Shown here in pieces: positions 1-10,319 of a stretch of 64,000 nt of DNA (position 1 is the stretch's first letter; each line of letters opens with the position of its first letter). The position numbers and the translations under genes were made by a program. The stretch is from NCBI RefSeq assembly GCF_024679095.1, contig NC_066530.1, positions 20,411,310-20,475,309 on the forward strand. Reading direction: 5' to 3'. The notes below the pieces were generated by a model. It did not search any database, had not been told where the DNA came from, and worked only from the letters and a program-made list of their open reading frames with translations. The DNA is from Eriocheir sinensis. Taxonomy: Eukaryota; Arthropoda; Malacostraca; Decapoda; Varunidae.

Positions 1-261
1 AGGTCTTTCTCTGCCTTTGTGGTGGATAGTTCCATTTCTGTAGCTTGATGTTCTCTTCTTGTAGGAAATCCACAATCAAGGGGTTAACTCACTACTCTAC
101 TAACTAAATGACTAACAAACTAACTCTACCTGCCCAAAAATGTACATCTACATCTGTTCTTGTGGGAGTTTAGTGTACCAGGACTTAATTTAAATAAACT
201 TTTCTTTTTCAAGTATGCTGCCCTACCCCAAATCTACCCTAACGTCTGTCTTTTTTTACAG

Positions 262-420
262 CGCGCACCTCAAGTTCCGGGAGTGTGTGCTACAGCGGAC
301 ACCCCGGGAGTGTGACATTCCAGGGGGCGCCATGCCTAGTAGCGGCCCGCCCTCACGGTTCATGCGCTCCCTGCTGGACCGTGCCTTGGGGTACCTCCTG
401 CAGAAGTGCCAGAACTTTGT
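262..420 (+). CDS. Penultimate coding exon of a probable GPI-anchored, Cys-containing surface protein
   Basis: Internal exon of a gene entering from the left. A pyrimidine tract ending in ACAG at 258-261 is the acceptor and GTGAGT at 421 is the donor. The first base completes a codon, 52 codons follow, and the exon ends with two bases (GT) of a split Val codon. The peptide starts AHLKFREC and holds three cysteines (FREC, PREC, QKCQNF), with a likely amphipathic helix around RFMRSLLDRALGYLLQKCQNF. The reading frame joins exactly to the exon at 535. I do not recognise the family; the pattern fits a small secreted Cys-stabilised ectodomain. Codon use is GC-rich, unlike the AT-rich repeats around it, which supports real coding sequence. 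The 5' exons are outside the window. Confidence 0.72.
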
Positions 421-534
421 GTGAGTATTGGTTGGTGGCAGGGAGGAGGAGGAGGAGAAAGAGGAGGAGGAGGAGGAGGAGGAGGAGTGTAGGCAGGAGG
501 ACCCAGCGTCACTAACTTTCTCCTTCCCTTCCAG

Positions 535-904
535 ACCCAATGCTCGGGACTGTCCACAAGGGTCCTATGGAGACTCAGCAGCCACCACCACCACCACCAC
601 ACACACCGACACACCAACTAACCTTGGCTTCGGTAGCGGAGGAAACGGAAACAGCAACTCCAGTTCCTCACACAACCATCTCAACCCAAATGGCCCCCAA
701 AATGGCCCTCCAACAAGCACCCAGACCACCCGCTTCACCTGGACCACTCCAAGCACCCCCTCCAAAGCCACACAAGACCCTTCGCTCAGCTTAGGGAACA
801 GCCTTGTCGGAGCTGAGAGCCAACAGTATCGAGGGTCATCTAGGGCCATGGCACCGTCTATGGCCCTACTCTGCCTCCTTCTTCTCTTCCTGGGCCCTCT
901 CTAG
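535..904 (+). CDS. Terminal coding exon: Thr/Asn/Ser/Pro-rich stalk and GPI-signal-like C terminus
   Basis: The acceptor is CTTCCCTTCCAG at 523-534. The first base completes the Val codon left open by the exon ending at 420, giving NFV-PNARDCPQG, and the stop TAG is at 902-904. After a fourth cysteine (RDCPQG) comes about 90 residues of low-complexity Thr, Asn, Ser and Pro with a short His/Thr run, typical of an O-glycosylated stalk. The protein ends with small residues (GSSRAM), a short spacer and a hydrophobic run (MALLCLLLLFLGPL) with no cytoplasmic basic tail. That is the layout of a GPI-attachment signal (inference). The 114-bp intron (421-534) is mostly a GGA/GAG purine run. No AATAAA is obvious in the following 300 bases. 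Confidence 0.72.
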
Positions 905-1630
905 GCTTTGTATGCAGTGGTGTGGTGGTGTGGAATGAGGAATGAGGTTAGGTAGGCCGCCAGAGTTGTGTACTTTTGTATGTAGTAGTCGGTTTTGTAG
1001 TTTCGGTGTAGGCATACCTTTTTTTTGTACCGTAGAGACAAGTAGTGTACATTTTGGGGGGACTGTTTTAACCTGTGACCTCTGACCTGTGACCATGTGA
1101 GGCCCATACCTAGTTGTAACATACAGATAGGGACAGTTACGGTCTTTGCCTCCACTGTATTCACTTGTTTTGTGTATTCCTGGTAATAGTTTTACCCGAC
1201 TTCTGCACCTTGAATGGGAAACTCACCCATGAGAACCCGGCTAATCTATGGCCTTGGGAAATAGGTTAGTGCTGTCAGATGCTTCCACCTCTCACATCAA
1301 CTAATTCCAAAGGCCGAGAAGGAGATCAATCAGGTTCTAGTGGGTGTCTTTAGGTTCATGGCACAGAGGAAGGGTCAGACTACCACCAGGGCCATATAAC
1401 TATCACCCAAGGAATGACCCAGAATCTTATGGAAGCCAGGTATAAGCTAACATTTTGGGGTCAACCAAAGGGAAGACAGACTGGTTTAAGCTGCCCGTAC
1501 GTGTCCTCAATTGCATTTATTTATATGGTAGACTCTCTGAAGCGAGACAGTACCAAAGAAATTCTAGCATTATGGAGGTGGTGGTATTTCAATGAGACAT
1601 ATTACTTTGAGACTGATGGGAGTTGATTTC

Positions 1631-1637
<7 letters not shown>
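905..1637 (+). other. Probable 3' UTR and downstream flank with one copy of the 105-bp repeat
   Basis: I see no convincing coding sequence. About 1270-1420 carries a diverged copy of the dispersed ~105-bp repeat (core GGTTCATGGCACAGAGGAAG), which also forms the array at 26.9-28.3 kb. The 70-codon frame at 1414-1626 has no supporting features. Confidence 0.5.
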
Positions 1638-1673
<36 letters not shown>

Positions 1674-1802
1674 TGGGGGGCGGGGTGTCAAATTAAATGC
1701 ATGTTATAGGGAAATACTTTAAAAGAAATGCGCTAAACAAAGGAGGAGGAGAAGGTATTTCAATGAGATTTATCACTTTGAGACTGACGGGAGTTAGTTT
1801 CT

Positions 1803-1848
<46 letters not shown>

Positions 1849-2001
1849 GGGTCAGGTTAAGAACATGTTATAGGGAAATAATTTAAAAGAAATCCGCTAA
1901 ACAAAGGAGGAGGAGGAGGATGTATTTCAATGAGATTTATCACTTTGAGACTGTGATTTATCAATGTGTGTGTGTGTGTGTGTGTGTATGTGTGTGTGTG
2001 T

Positions 2002-2065
<64 letters not shown>

Positions 2066-2073
2066 GGTCAAGT
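1638..2073. repeat. Three diverged ~150-bp tandem units, each with a (GT)n run
   Basis: Each unit has a (GT)n tract (about 1638-1670, 1806-1844, 1963-2062) followed by a stretch containing ATGTTATAGGGAAATA, then AAAGGAGGAGGA and ATTTCAATGAGA. The third (GT)n is longest and carries TATG interruptions. The flanking unit then runs into unremarkable sequence up to about 2440. Confidence 0.75.
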
Positions 2074-2439
2074 TAAATGCATGTTATAGGGAAATACTTT
2101 ATAAGAAACACTCTAAATGGAGGGTCTACTGTACCATATGAGGTTGAGTATGGAGGCAGGCCGGCCAACACCCTCTGTAAACGCACAATAATAAGTAACG
2201 GTCAAGGTAAGGAGCATAGAGCAATAGATCTTTTTATAATGTACTTAGAGGAAAACATTGCACTTTAGACATGTATGCAGATTTTGTAGATTGAGTCCAT
2301 GCTAAGCTGTGCACTGTTTGTTGAGTGTATGCAGCCAGGCTAGAGTGTTAAGGGGGAGTGCTGTGTAGTGTCTGGACAGGAAGATGGACAGGTGGACTTA
2401 GTGACTGGTTGACGAGAATGTTGTTAAAAGTGTTATTTT

Positions 2440-2904
2440 AGATTCCTTCTCTTCCTCCTCCTCCTCCTCCTCTTCTCTCTTTCTCACCATCATCCTTGTT
2501 TCCTCTTTTCCTTCTTGTAGATTCCTCCTCCTCCTTCTATTTCTCTTCTTTCTTCTCTTTTCCTTCATTCATTCTTCAGTTTATTCCCTTCCTCCTCTTG
2601 CTCCTCCTCCTCCTTATCAACTCCTTCCCTTCTTTCTTTCCTTCCTCCTGCACTCCCCAGCTTATTCTCTTCCTCCTCCTCCTCCTCTTCCCTGAGATGG
2701 AGCTTGAGAAAGAGAAGGAGGAGGAGGAGGAGGAGGAGGTGGAGGAGGAAGGGAATAAGTTGAAGAATGAAAGAAAGAGGAAAAGAAAGGAGGAGGAGGA
2801 GGAGGAGGAGGAAGAGCCTGGAAAAGCAGACAGAAAGAAGATGAAGGAAGAAAGAAGACCCTAGAAGAGGAGGAGGAGGAGGAGGAGGAGGAAGCAGCAC
2901 ACCT
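2440..2904. repeat. Pyrimidine-rich then purine-rich imperfect microsatellite block
   Basis: The plus strand is (CTCCTT)-like from about 2440 to 2695 and switches to (GAGGAGG)-like from about 2700 to 2900. This makes an imperfect mirror/inverted pairing of CTCC and GGAG runs. No splice-bordered exon is evident. Confidence 0.7.
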
Positions 2905-4200
2905 CTTGACAGGGGAAGATGAAGGAAGGAAGGACAGCTTGATTGGGGTGAGCATTGAGGAGGAAGGAAGATGTATTTTGACTGGGGAGAGGAAAGGAAG
3001 GAAGGAGAGCATGATTGGGGGAGGAGGAGGGAGGAAGATGTATTTTGACTGGGGAGGAAAGGAAGGAAGGGAGAGCATGATTCGGGGGAGGAGGGAGGGA
3101 GGGAAGATGTATTTTGACTGGGGAGGAAAGGAAGGAAGGGAGAGCATGATTGGGGGGAGGAGGGAGGGAAGGAAGATGTTTTTTGACTGGGGAGGAAAGG
3201 AAAGAAGGAGAGCATGATTGGGGGAGGAGGAGGAGGAAGGAAGATGTATTTTGACTGGGGAGGAAAGGAAGGAAGGAGAGCATGATTGGGGGAGGAGGAG
3301 GGAGGATGGAAGATGTATTTTGACTGGGGAGGAAAGGAAGGAAGGAAGAGCATGATTGGGGGAGGAGGGAGGGAGGAAGATGTATTTTGACTGGGGAGGA
3401 AAGGAAGGAAGGGGCAGCATGATTGGGGGGAGGAGGGAGGGAGGGAAGATGTATTTTGACTGGGGAGGAAAGGAAGGAAGGGAGAGCATGATTCGGGGGA
3501 GGAGGGAGGGAAGGAAGATGTATTTTGACTGGGGAGGAAAGGAAGGAAGGGAGAGCATGATTGGGGGGAGGAGGGAGGGAAGGAAGATGTATTTTGACTG
3601 GGGAGGAAAGGAAGGAAGGGAGAGCATGATTGGGGGGAGGAGGGAGGGAAGGAAGATGTATTTTGACTGGGGAGGAAAGGAAGGAAGGGAGAGCATGATT
3701 GGGGAGGAGGGAGGGAGGGAAGATGTATTTTGACTGGGGAGGAAAGGAAGGAAGGAGAGCATGATTGGGGGAGGAGGGAGGAAGATGTTTTTTGACTGGG
3801 GAGGAACGGACGGACGGGCGAGCCTGAGTGGGGGGGAGAAGGGAGGGAAGGAAGATGTATTTTGACTGGGGAGGAAAGGAAGGAAGGGAGAGCATGATTG
3901 GGGGGAGGAGGGAGGGAGGGAAGATGTATTTTGACTGGGGAGGAAAGGAAGGAAGGGAGAGCATGATTGGGGGGAGGAGGGAGGGAGGGAAGATGTATTT
4001 TGACTGGGGAGGAAAGGAGGGAAGGGAGAGCATGATTCGGGAGAGGAGGGAGGGAAGGAAGATGTATTTTGACTGGGGAGGAAAGGAAGGAAGGGAGAGC
4101 ATGACTGGGGGGAGGAGGGAGGGAGGGAAGATGTATTTTGACTGGGGAGGAAAGGAAGGAAGGGAGAGCATGACTGGGGGGAGGAGGGAGGGAAGGAAGA
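2905..4200. repeat. Purine-rich ~69-bp minisatellite, about 18-19 units
   Basis: The unit core is GAAGATGTATTTTGACTGGG followed by GGAAAGGAAGGAAGG, AGAGCATGATTGGGG and GGAGGGAGGG. Repeat starts at about 3241, 3310, 3377, 3446 and 3515 give periods of 67-69 bp. Most units are 69 bp, a multiple of three, so long open frames appear on both strands by construction. The longest (569 codons, minus) is almost only Ser/Pro/Leu/Phe. I treat the array as non-coding. It ends against a LINE 3' end at 4201. Confidence 0.9.
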
Positions 4201-4510
4201 TCAAGAACATAGGGAAACTGCAAGAGGCCAGGTGGCCTACACAGGGCAGCTCCAGAATCCCCCCCACTACTCATGATGGGTGAGGTGTAGTTTCAGGGGT
4301 TACAGGTAGAGGCTTGATCCTCATTTTACTGGCCGTACTTTGCACGCACCAGTACCCTGCCACCTTACTGCACCCACACCTCACTGCCACCTGTCATCCT
4401 CGTCCATGTAGCTATCCAGTCTACTCTTAAAACAAGCTATCATCCCTGCACTAACTATGTGATTGCTGAGTCTATTCCATTCCCCCACCACCCTAATAAT
4501 AAACCAGCAA
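4201..4510 (-). mobile_element. 3' end of a degenerate LINE (C-terminal ORF2 tail)
   Basis: Read on the minus strand, about 4500-4380 encodes VGEWNRLSNHIVSAGM, then CFKSRLDSYMDED, and then DRWQ. This EWNRL...FKxxLDxYMDxD pattern is the extreme C terminus of arthropod Jockey/CR1-type ORF2 proteins. Untranslated sequence follows down to the AAGAACATAGGGAAACTGCA motif at 4204, which also ends the LINE fragments at 10574 and 57829. Only the 3' end is present, as expected for 5'-truncated retrotransposition. Confidence 0.7.
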
Positions 4511-4554
4511 ATACGCCTAACGCTCACTGCGAGTGTTTAGCAATGAAATGGTTA
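4504..4554. mobile_element. Fragment of the family A TTAA-element terminus
   Basis: CCAGCAAATACGCCTAACGC followed by GTTTAGCAATGAAATGGTTAA matches the right end of the family A element at 17765-17814 and 10130-10166. It is a solo terminal fragment. Confidence 0.6.
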
Positions 4555-4670
4555 AAGTTAATATTGCCTTTGTTTTAGAGTTCAGCTTCCTCTCACTAGG
4601 TAGGCATATACTTAGGCCTATACAGTTTGTTACATACAGATTAGAGATAGCTTTCTTTCTTTGTTAAGAT

Positions 4671-4872
<202 letters not shown>

Positions 4873-6024
4873 CGTTTATTTTAATGCTCAGGAAAGGTTG
4901 AGTTTTGAGGTACAGCAATGAGTTTTCCTGTTCCAATTTCCATTTTCCCTTATTAAACATTTCAAAGCCATTATTTACACGGTTTTAGGTTTAATTAAAG
5001 AGAAAAAGCGATATAATTACCAGTTTATACAGGAAGAAACGTTGTAACCTATGGCTTTAAGATTAATTAATACGTGATTCATTCCCATTCCTCCCTCCCT
5101 CCCTCCCTCTATCTCTCTCTCCCTCCCTCTATGCTTCACTTAAGGGAGACAAAGTGTATTAAGAACTCCCTGAAGCCATTATTCCCGCATATAAGCTCAT
5201 TATATCATATTGTAAACCCGTCCTGAAGGGTGATAGAATTTTACACTTTCTGCAGTTTCGTTCGTAATATGTGTCAAGACCCAGACCCAGATAGACCTCT
5301 GGTAGAGCAAGAGCAAGAGCAGCAGTGTCGTTTTTACGTGCGAAATAACTCGTTGAAAGATACCTCATCACACACCAAAAAACTTATTGATTTGCCTTAT
5401 TTTGATGTTATTTGTCCACCTGTGATCTTTATAAGGGTTAATATTGCCTGTAAGATAATAATACACCAGACACACTGACCATAGATGCAAGAAATGAGGG
5501 AAAATAACGTCTGCTATAATTCTGTCAATAATCAATCCTATTCCTTTGTTATTTAGCCTTCCAGTGATAAAAAAATGTTTCTCTGATGTTTGTGCCGTGT
5601 ATTGGAGATGAAATAAGGTCATAGAACGATAGAAATGACACTGAAATATGGAAAAAATGGGAAGGTAAACATGTGAGAGCTATTTCGCGGAAGTTGGCGA
5701 AGTTATTTCCTTATGATCACATGACTGGCCTTCCTTCCTCTCTGTGGATGTGCTCCGTCTGACGCCATTACGAGTCATGTCTATTTTATGTGATTTCGTG
5801 GGATTTAGCCGCTTTACAGGCACGCCATGCAGATCAAAGAGGTGAGGAATGCCTTGTGATTGCTTTGACATGGGTGATAACGGCGAAAAGTGTAATGAAC
5901 GTGATCAAAGGGGATTTAAATGTGGGTTGACCGCGGGGCTTTGTGTGAAGATGGCGGCGCGAGTTGGAGTGAGGAAAATATTTGTATATATATTTTTCTC
6001 GTAAACTACTGGGTATACCGAGAC
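4873..6024. other. No supported gene; short CCCT run and one isolated start-codon context
   Basis: A (CTCC)n-like patch lies at 5090-5130. The rest shows no recognisable repeat or protein. At 5951 the sequence AAGATGGCGGCGCGAG has a strong animal start context and is followed at 5969 by GTGAGG, a possible splice donor. That could be a tiny first coding exon, but nothing else supports it. Confidence 0.3.
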
Positions 6025-6440
6025 GGGGCTTGAGGTCATGACAGATAAGGTCACTATACTTCTTGAGGTCAAGCGGTGATGTGGGGAAAAGGCGGAAAAT
6101 GTGTGATATATGCAAGATAAGAGGCGGCCATCAGCTTAACATGTGAACTTTTATCATCGATACCCAGTAAGCCCCTTGACCTCTACAGAGTGAAGAATTA
6201 AGGGGGATTGACCTGATATATGAGGTCAGATGAGGCGTGAATGTCGTAAACAGTGAATTAGGTTTAGGGGTGAGCTCACAAAGGCGACCATGTGACCTTA
6301 TTTCTGACCTTATTACCGACACTTAAGACCTATGATATGGAGAATAAGATGCATTGAGCTCTTACATGAGGTCAAATGGGGCGTAGCTGTCTTAAGTACG
6401 TAATAATGGGCATTTAGCGGCCAGGTCCAGCAGGTCAGAA
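6025..6440. promoter_or_regulatory. Cluster of AGGTCA/TGACCT hexamers in a diverged tandem repeat
   Basis: About eleven AGGTCA-like hexamers in both orientations fall within roughly 410 bp (near 6029, 6048, 6066, 6176, 6209, 6220, 6293, 6305, 6367, 6422, 6432). AGGTCA is the nuclear-receptor half-site. Part of the density comes from an old tandem duplication: GAGGTCAGATGAGGCGTGAATG at 6220 resembles GAGGTCAAATGGGGCGTAGC at 6367. A regulatory role is only a possibility. Confidence 0.3.
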
Positions 6441-6486
6441 ATGGCCCATCGCTGCTACACGGTAGAGCCATAAATTTGGCCCCTCG
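6441..6486. mobile_element. Fragment of the family B 35-bp unit
   Basis: GGCCCATCGCTGCTACACGG, then a short spacer and CATAAATTTGGCCCCTCG, is the reverse complement of the 35-bp unit found in tandem at 18256-18640. Confidence 0.6.
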
Positions 6487-6718
6487 TGTTAAAAAAAAAA
6501 GACAACGGGAGGTCATTTTATACGGAAATTTCCAACACGTAACCTTTTTTATTGCTATTCCAGAAGTACACCCGATGGCTGGCCGGACCCTATCTCTCCT
6601 TCGGGGGCCAAGTTGTGATTTGCTTGGCAGGAGCCGTGGTGGTGAGTAAACTTTTCTGGGTTCCATTTCCTCAGTGAACATTAAGCTGAATAGTAAAAAA
6701 AAATGTATGGTTGTCAGA

Positions 6719-7485
6719 TGGTAAATGTCCACAGAGTTGCCCATCTCACTGTGGTACTTCTCACCCTAACCATGCGTTAGATCTCTTAATTCTATGCATT
6801 TTGAATCCCATATATATGCCTCACAAATTGATAGAATCGCTGCTAGTGATTTATGAAAGGTTGGTGTTTTTTTTGCGGGCCGTGATGTTGTGGGCCCCGG
6901 ACGTGAAAGTGAGAAACACCTCCGCAGAGCTAAGTTGCATATACATGTGGGGGGGCGAAGGGGTCAAAGCCCCCCCGCTAGCTGTTAGGTCGTAGAGTTC
7001 GGTTGGGTTAGTTTAAATATGTTCCCCCACCGTAAACCGTCGCGTCGGTGCCACCACAAAATAGCTCGTGGGTCTGCATGTTCTAAAAAAATTAAAAATA
7101 ACCACGCGGTAGACCTGGTCTCACACGAGTGGGCTAATCGCTAACCTAGCGTACCGTCGCTAACCAAGCGTTTGTAGAAAAGATATATGAAGACCTAGTG
7201 ATGTTTCATAAAGTAAGTAATGGTGGCACCGACGCCCCGAGCTGGCCGCCAAAAACTCACTAACTTTTCAAAAATCGCTGGCGGCGTTTTTAACAGTTTG
7301 CGGTGAACATAAATGGGGTTCAAAATGCATAGAATAATGAGATCTAACCCATGAGAAGTGTGAGAAGTGAGTGTAAGAAGAGACGGGGAACAGAGTATCC
7401 CAGTCCCCCCGTGATGCTCTGAGGCGGCTGCAAAAAACTCATTAACTTTTAAAATATAGCTAGCAGCGATTCTGTCAATTTGCGA

Positions 7486-7556
<71 letters not shown>

Positions 7557-7645
7557 GATTCAAAATGCATAGAATTATGAGATCTAACCCATGTTAGGGT
7601 GAGAAGTACCACAGTGAGATGGGCAACTCTGTGGACATTTACCAC
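6719..7645. mobile_element. Foldback element with three homologous ~160-bp segments
   Basis: The left arm (6719-about 6900, beginning GGTAAATGTCCACAGAGTTG) is the reverse complement of the right arm (about 7400-7645). A third copy in the right-arm orientation lies at about 7200-7375. All three share a core with GCATTTTGAATCCCATATAT, and the right arm has a (TA)n expansion at 7487-7554 within it. The segment between arms (6990-7195) shows nothing recognisable. The open frames here are products of the repeat. Confidence 0.65.
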
Positions 7646-7759
7646 CTGTCAGATTAGGTTAGAATTAAGTTAGGCTAGATTTCATTGTTTCCAGGTCAGG
7701 ATAAGGGTGAAGTATTAACCCTTTATTTATAAGTGTTGGGTATTCACCCTATTCATCCT

Positions 7760-7944
7760 GGGGGGCTTCATGGTGCAGTGGTTAGCACACTTGGCTCACA
7801 ACCGAAAGAGCCCGGGTTCGATTCCCGGGCGGAGTGGAAAAATTTGGGTGGCTTTTCCGATACCCTACGCCCCTGTCCACCCAGCAGTGAATGGGTACTA
7901 CCAGGTATTAATCGGGGGTTGTGTCTTGTTCCCTTCTCCTATAA
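7760..7944 (+). mobile_element. tRNA-Val-derived SINE, 3' end interrupted by a MITE
   Basis: The head has a box A (TGGTGCAGTGGTTAGCAC) and box B (GGTTCGATTCC). The anticodon stem-loop in better-kept copies is CTCGG-CTCACAA-CCGAG, giving a CAC anticodon, so the head resembles tRNA-Val. The acceptor stem does not pair, so it is not a tRNA gene. The body contains CTGTCCACCCAGCAGTGA and TATTAATCGGGGGTTGTGTC. The usual TATAATTCCTTCCCCTTC tail is cut off at about 7944, where the next element begins. Confidence 0.85.
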
Positions 7945-8244
7945 TCCCCGATGACTCCCGATAAGCCGGTCGCCGGTTGACCAGCTGTAAGATTGGGGAT
8001 TGTCGGCGGCAGACCGCCGGTCGACCCTGAGGACCGTAGACTCAGCTGACCACCGCCGGTCAACTTTAAAATTTTCAAAGATATCAGCGATGCGCCCGGT
8101 CGACCGGCGGTGTTGAAAATGTCCTAGTCGACCGGCGGTCAACCGCCGACACCCGCGGCAGACCAGCGGTAGACTGGCGGTAGGCCATGAGTGAACACCT
8201 GTTTATGATCTGGGGATTAGCAAGGAGGAAGGAGGAAAACGAGA

Positions 8245-8300
<56 letters not shown>

Positions 8301-8357
8301 AAGGAATGGACGGAGGAACAGGTGGGAGTGAGTGAGGAAGAAAGAGGGAGTGAGGAA

Positions 8358-8414
<57 letters not shown>

Positions 8415-8737
8415 ATGCACACAAATGAATTTAGGTTTGAAGCAGTTTATGAGGTAATTTTAAAATATAAAAATGCAAAGATAGTGTTTGGTCGTCGATG
8501 TGCCGCAGGTCTGTCACTGGTAGACCAGCGGTCTGCCACCGGTAGGCTGGCAGTCTACCGTTGACTGACCTGCTGCAATTGCCGGTTGGAGAAAACGAAA
8601 ATCGTATATGGTTGCCAGTCTACCGCCGGTCTACCGCAGGCAGACCAGCGGTAAGCTGCCGGTCCCGGGATTATTGCCTATTTTGTCGGCGGTCAGGCCC
8701 TGATCGACTTATCGGGAGTTATCGAGGACTATCGGGA
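7945..8737. mobile_element. ~0.8-kb inverted-repeat MITE packed with CCGGCGGTC-type motifs
   Basis: The ends are inverted: CTCCCGATAAGCCGGTC on the left and CTTATCGGGAGTTATCG on the right. The flanks hold more than ten variants of GGTAGACCGGCGGTC/GACCGCCGGTCGACC, resembling subterminal transposase-binding repeats. Two (GA)n tracts (8247-8298, 8362-8410) fill the centre. There is no transposase frame. It is inserted in the tail of the SINE at 7760. Confidence 0.6.
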
Positions 8738-9569
8738 CCGAGGCCGGGAATGTGTGAGAGCCCCTTAAAAAAACTCTGTATACAGGAGGCTTTTCTCTAG
8801 AAGATGGAATTGTTTATAGCATTTCATAGCTGGTGCTGCTGCAAGTTACATGTAGAATGTGTTATTACGGAGTGTGATTCTTTAACTTCAACTCGTCAGT
8901 TAGTTTTTGTTTTATTGAGTTTTCACAAACATATTCAAGTTCTGCAATCACTGCTGCATTTAACGGTGTCAACCAAAATGGGCTATCTAATGTATGGCTG
9001 AGATACGGCAAATAATACATGTCTGTGATGTCACTCATGACCGAGCAATCTCGCGCAAAAAAACTCATTTGTCAACTCTTCTCGCTTTCTCGCCAAGCAG
9101 CTCGCTGCCAGTGTGGCATTGCTTATAATGTATTAACGTTCTTGCTCCCTGTGTGGCCTAAGGCTAGCTTAGGTTCATTAAAGTTTGGTCAGGTTAGGAT
9201 GGCTGAGATTGTCTTTTATAAAATAGTTTAGGGTGACACAGTGAGTAATGTAGTTTTATATTTTGAATATTCTTCAGCGGAACACTGGAGGCTGAGTGTG
9301 ACGCTCCTTGTTGGCCGCTATGATGATGATGTGGTTTGGCTACTACCAGCTGAGAGGCCACAGCATGCTTTCCTGAAGACCGGCCAGCAACCCGGACTCT
9401 AGAGCAGTGGTTTGCATTGGTAAAAGTGTTATTTCTGCTATAATTGTCTCTTGTTTCTCGTACGACTGTCTTCTGTTTCTCATATTCTCTTATTTCTCCT
9501 GTAAGTGGTGTGCGGGAAAAACTGTGTAACAAATGTTCTGTGGGTTAGGACTCGCTGGCCTAACAAATA
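8738..9569. other. No supported feature
   Basis: AT-rich, apparently low-copy sequence. I could not support an exon, RNA gene or known repeat. Confidence 0.4.
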
Positions 9570-9573
9570 TTAA

Positions 9574-10315
9574 CCCAGTAGCTGTGGGGGTCATGTTTCC
9601 TAACCCTTTCATTGCGCGCAGTGTGGACGCGACTATCCCCTCAGGCACAGTTGGGCAGCCCAATTGGGGGTCTCTTTTAACCTCTGTATCTCAAAAACTA
9701 TTCATCACAGCTGAAAACTAAAAACACCATTGGAAAGAGGAGGTCCGGATCTATAGGAGTCAGTTATGTATGCCTCTCTTGTGAACGTTCAGGGAGTGTT
9801 GAATGTTAACACTTACATCGGTGCGTGCGGGATGATCAGCCATATTGAGGGAACTGTGGACATTTTTTCCTTCAGACTCTGGCAAGGGAGCATTGCCAAC
9901 TGCAATATTTACAACTATTTGGTCAAAGAATCAGTCAGGTGATCGGTGAAGCTATGCAAAAATGCCGCTATATTGGGCAAGAACATCCACCAGTTACTCA
10001 TTCGTAGATTTGCCACGCTGGGCTGATATGATTTTCCACCAAATTTAGTGAAGAACCCACTCAATTGGCAATCCTATGTTGTGAGAATTAATGTTGGAAC
10101 ACTCATACGCACGAGATGTGAGTGTGGGTGGAGGTCGCAGCGAGCGTTTAGCAATGAAAGGGTTAATGGCCCCTCTAAGCGAGAAAAATGAGAAGAAATC
10201 ACCCCTCACACAAAGCACTTAATTATATATATCAAAGCATTTGTGATCAGTTTATGCATCGTCTATTTTTGGGGTTTATATCATGGCACAAATTTGGCCT
10301 GTCGCTGCTACCGGG
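9574..10315. mobile_element. Family B TTAA element, split by a nested family A element
   Basis: TTAA at 9570-9573 and at 10316-10319 flank ends CCCAGTAGCTGTGGGGGTCA and, from the right, CCCGGTAGCAGCGACAGGCC. TTAA duplication with CCC termini is the hallmark of piggyBac-type elements. The interior (GGCCCCTCTAAGCGAG...GCATTTGTGATCAGTTTATG) matches copies at 17815, 18640-18785, 22990-23150, 58019 and 58910-59082. The family A element at 9604-10162 interrupts it at its internal TTAA. Confidence 0.75.
9604..10162. mobile_element. Family A TTAA MITE (559 bp)
   Basis: The ends are inverted: CCCTTTCATTGCGCGC on the left and, reverse-complemented from the right, CCCTTTCATTGCTAAACGC. They are flanked by CTAA (9600-9603, one base off TTAA) and TTAA (10163-10166). 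The unoccupied target, GTTTCTTAATGGTCCC, is seen in family B copies at 58050 and, reverse-complemented, at 18752-18770. A second family A copy lies at about 17240-17810. No transposase is encoded, so movement would need a piggyBac-like enzyme in trans (inference). Confidence 0.78.
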
Positions 10316-10319
10316 TTAA

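Noticed and set aside
1414..1626. 70-codon frame after the first gene
   Set aside because: It starts within a copy of the dispersed 105-bp repeat flank and has no features of a protein.
2565..4274. 569-codon minus-strand open frame and overlapping 468- and 366-codon frames
   Set aside because: They lie in a 69-bp minisatellite whose period is a multiple of three; composition is almost only Ser, Pro, Leu and Phe, and both strands are open.
7760..7835. A functional tRNA-Val (CAC) gene
   Set aside because: Box A, anticodon arm and T arm are present, but the acceptor stem does not pair and the same sequence recurs as the head of a SINE with TSDs.
8216..8420. Charged Arg/Glu frame at 8187-8564
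   Set aside because: It spans two (GA)n tracts inside a MITE; no splice or coding support.
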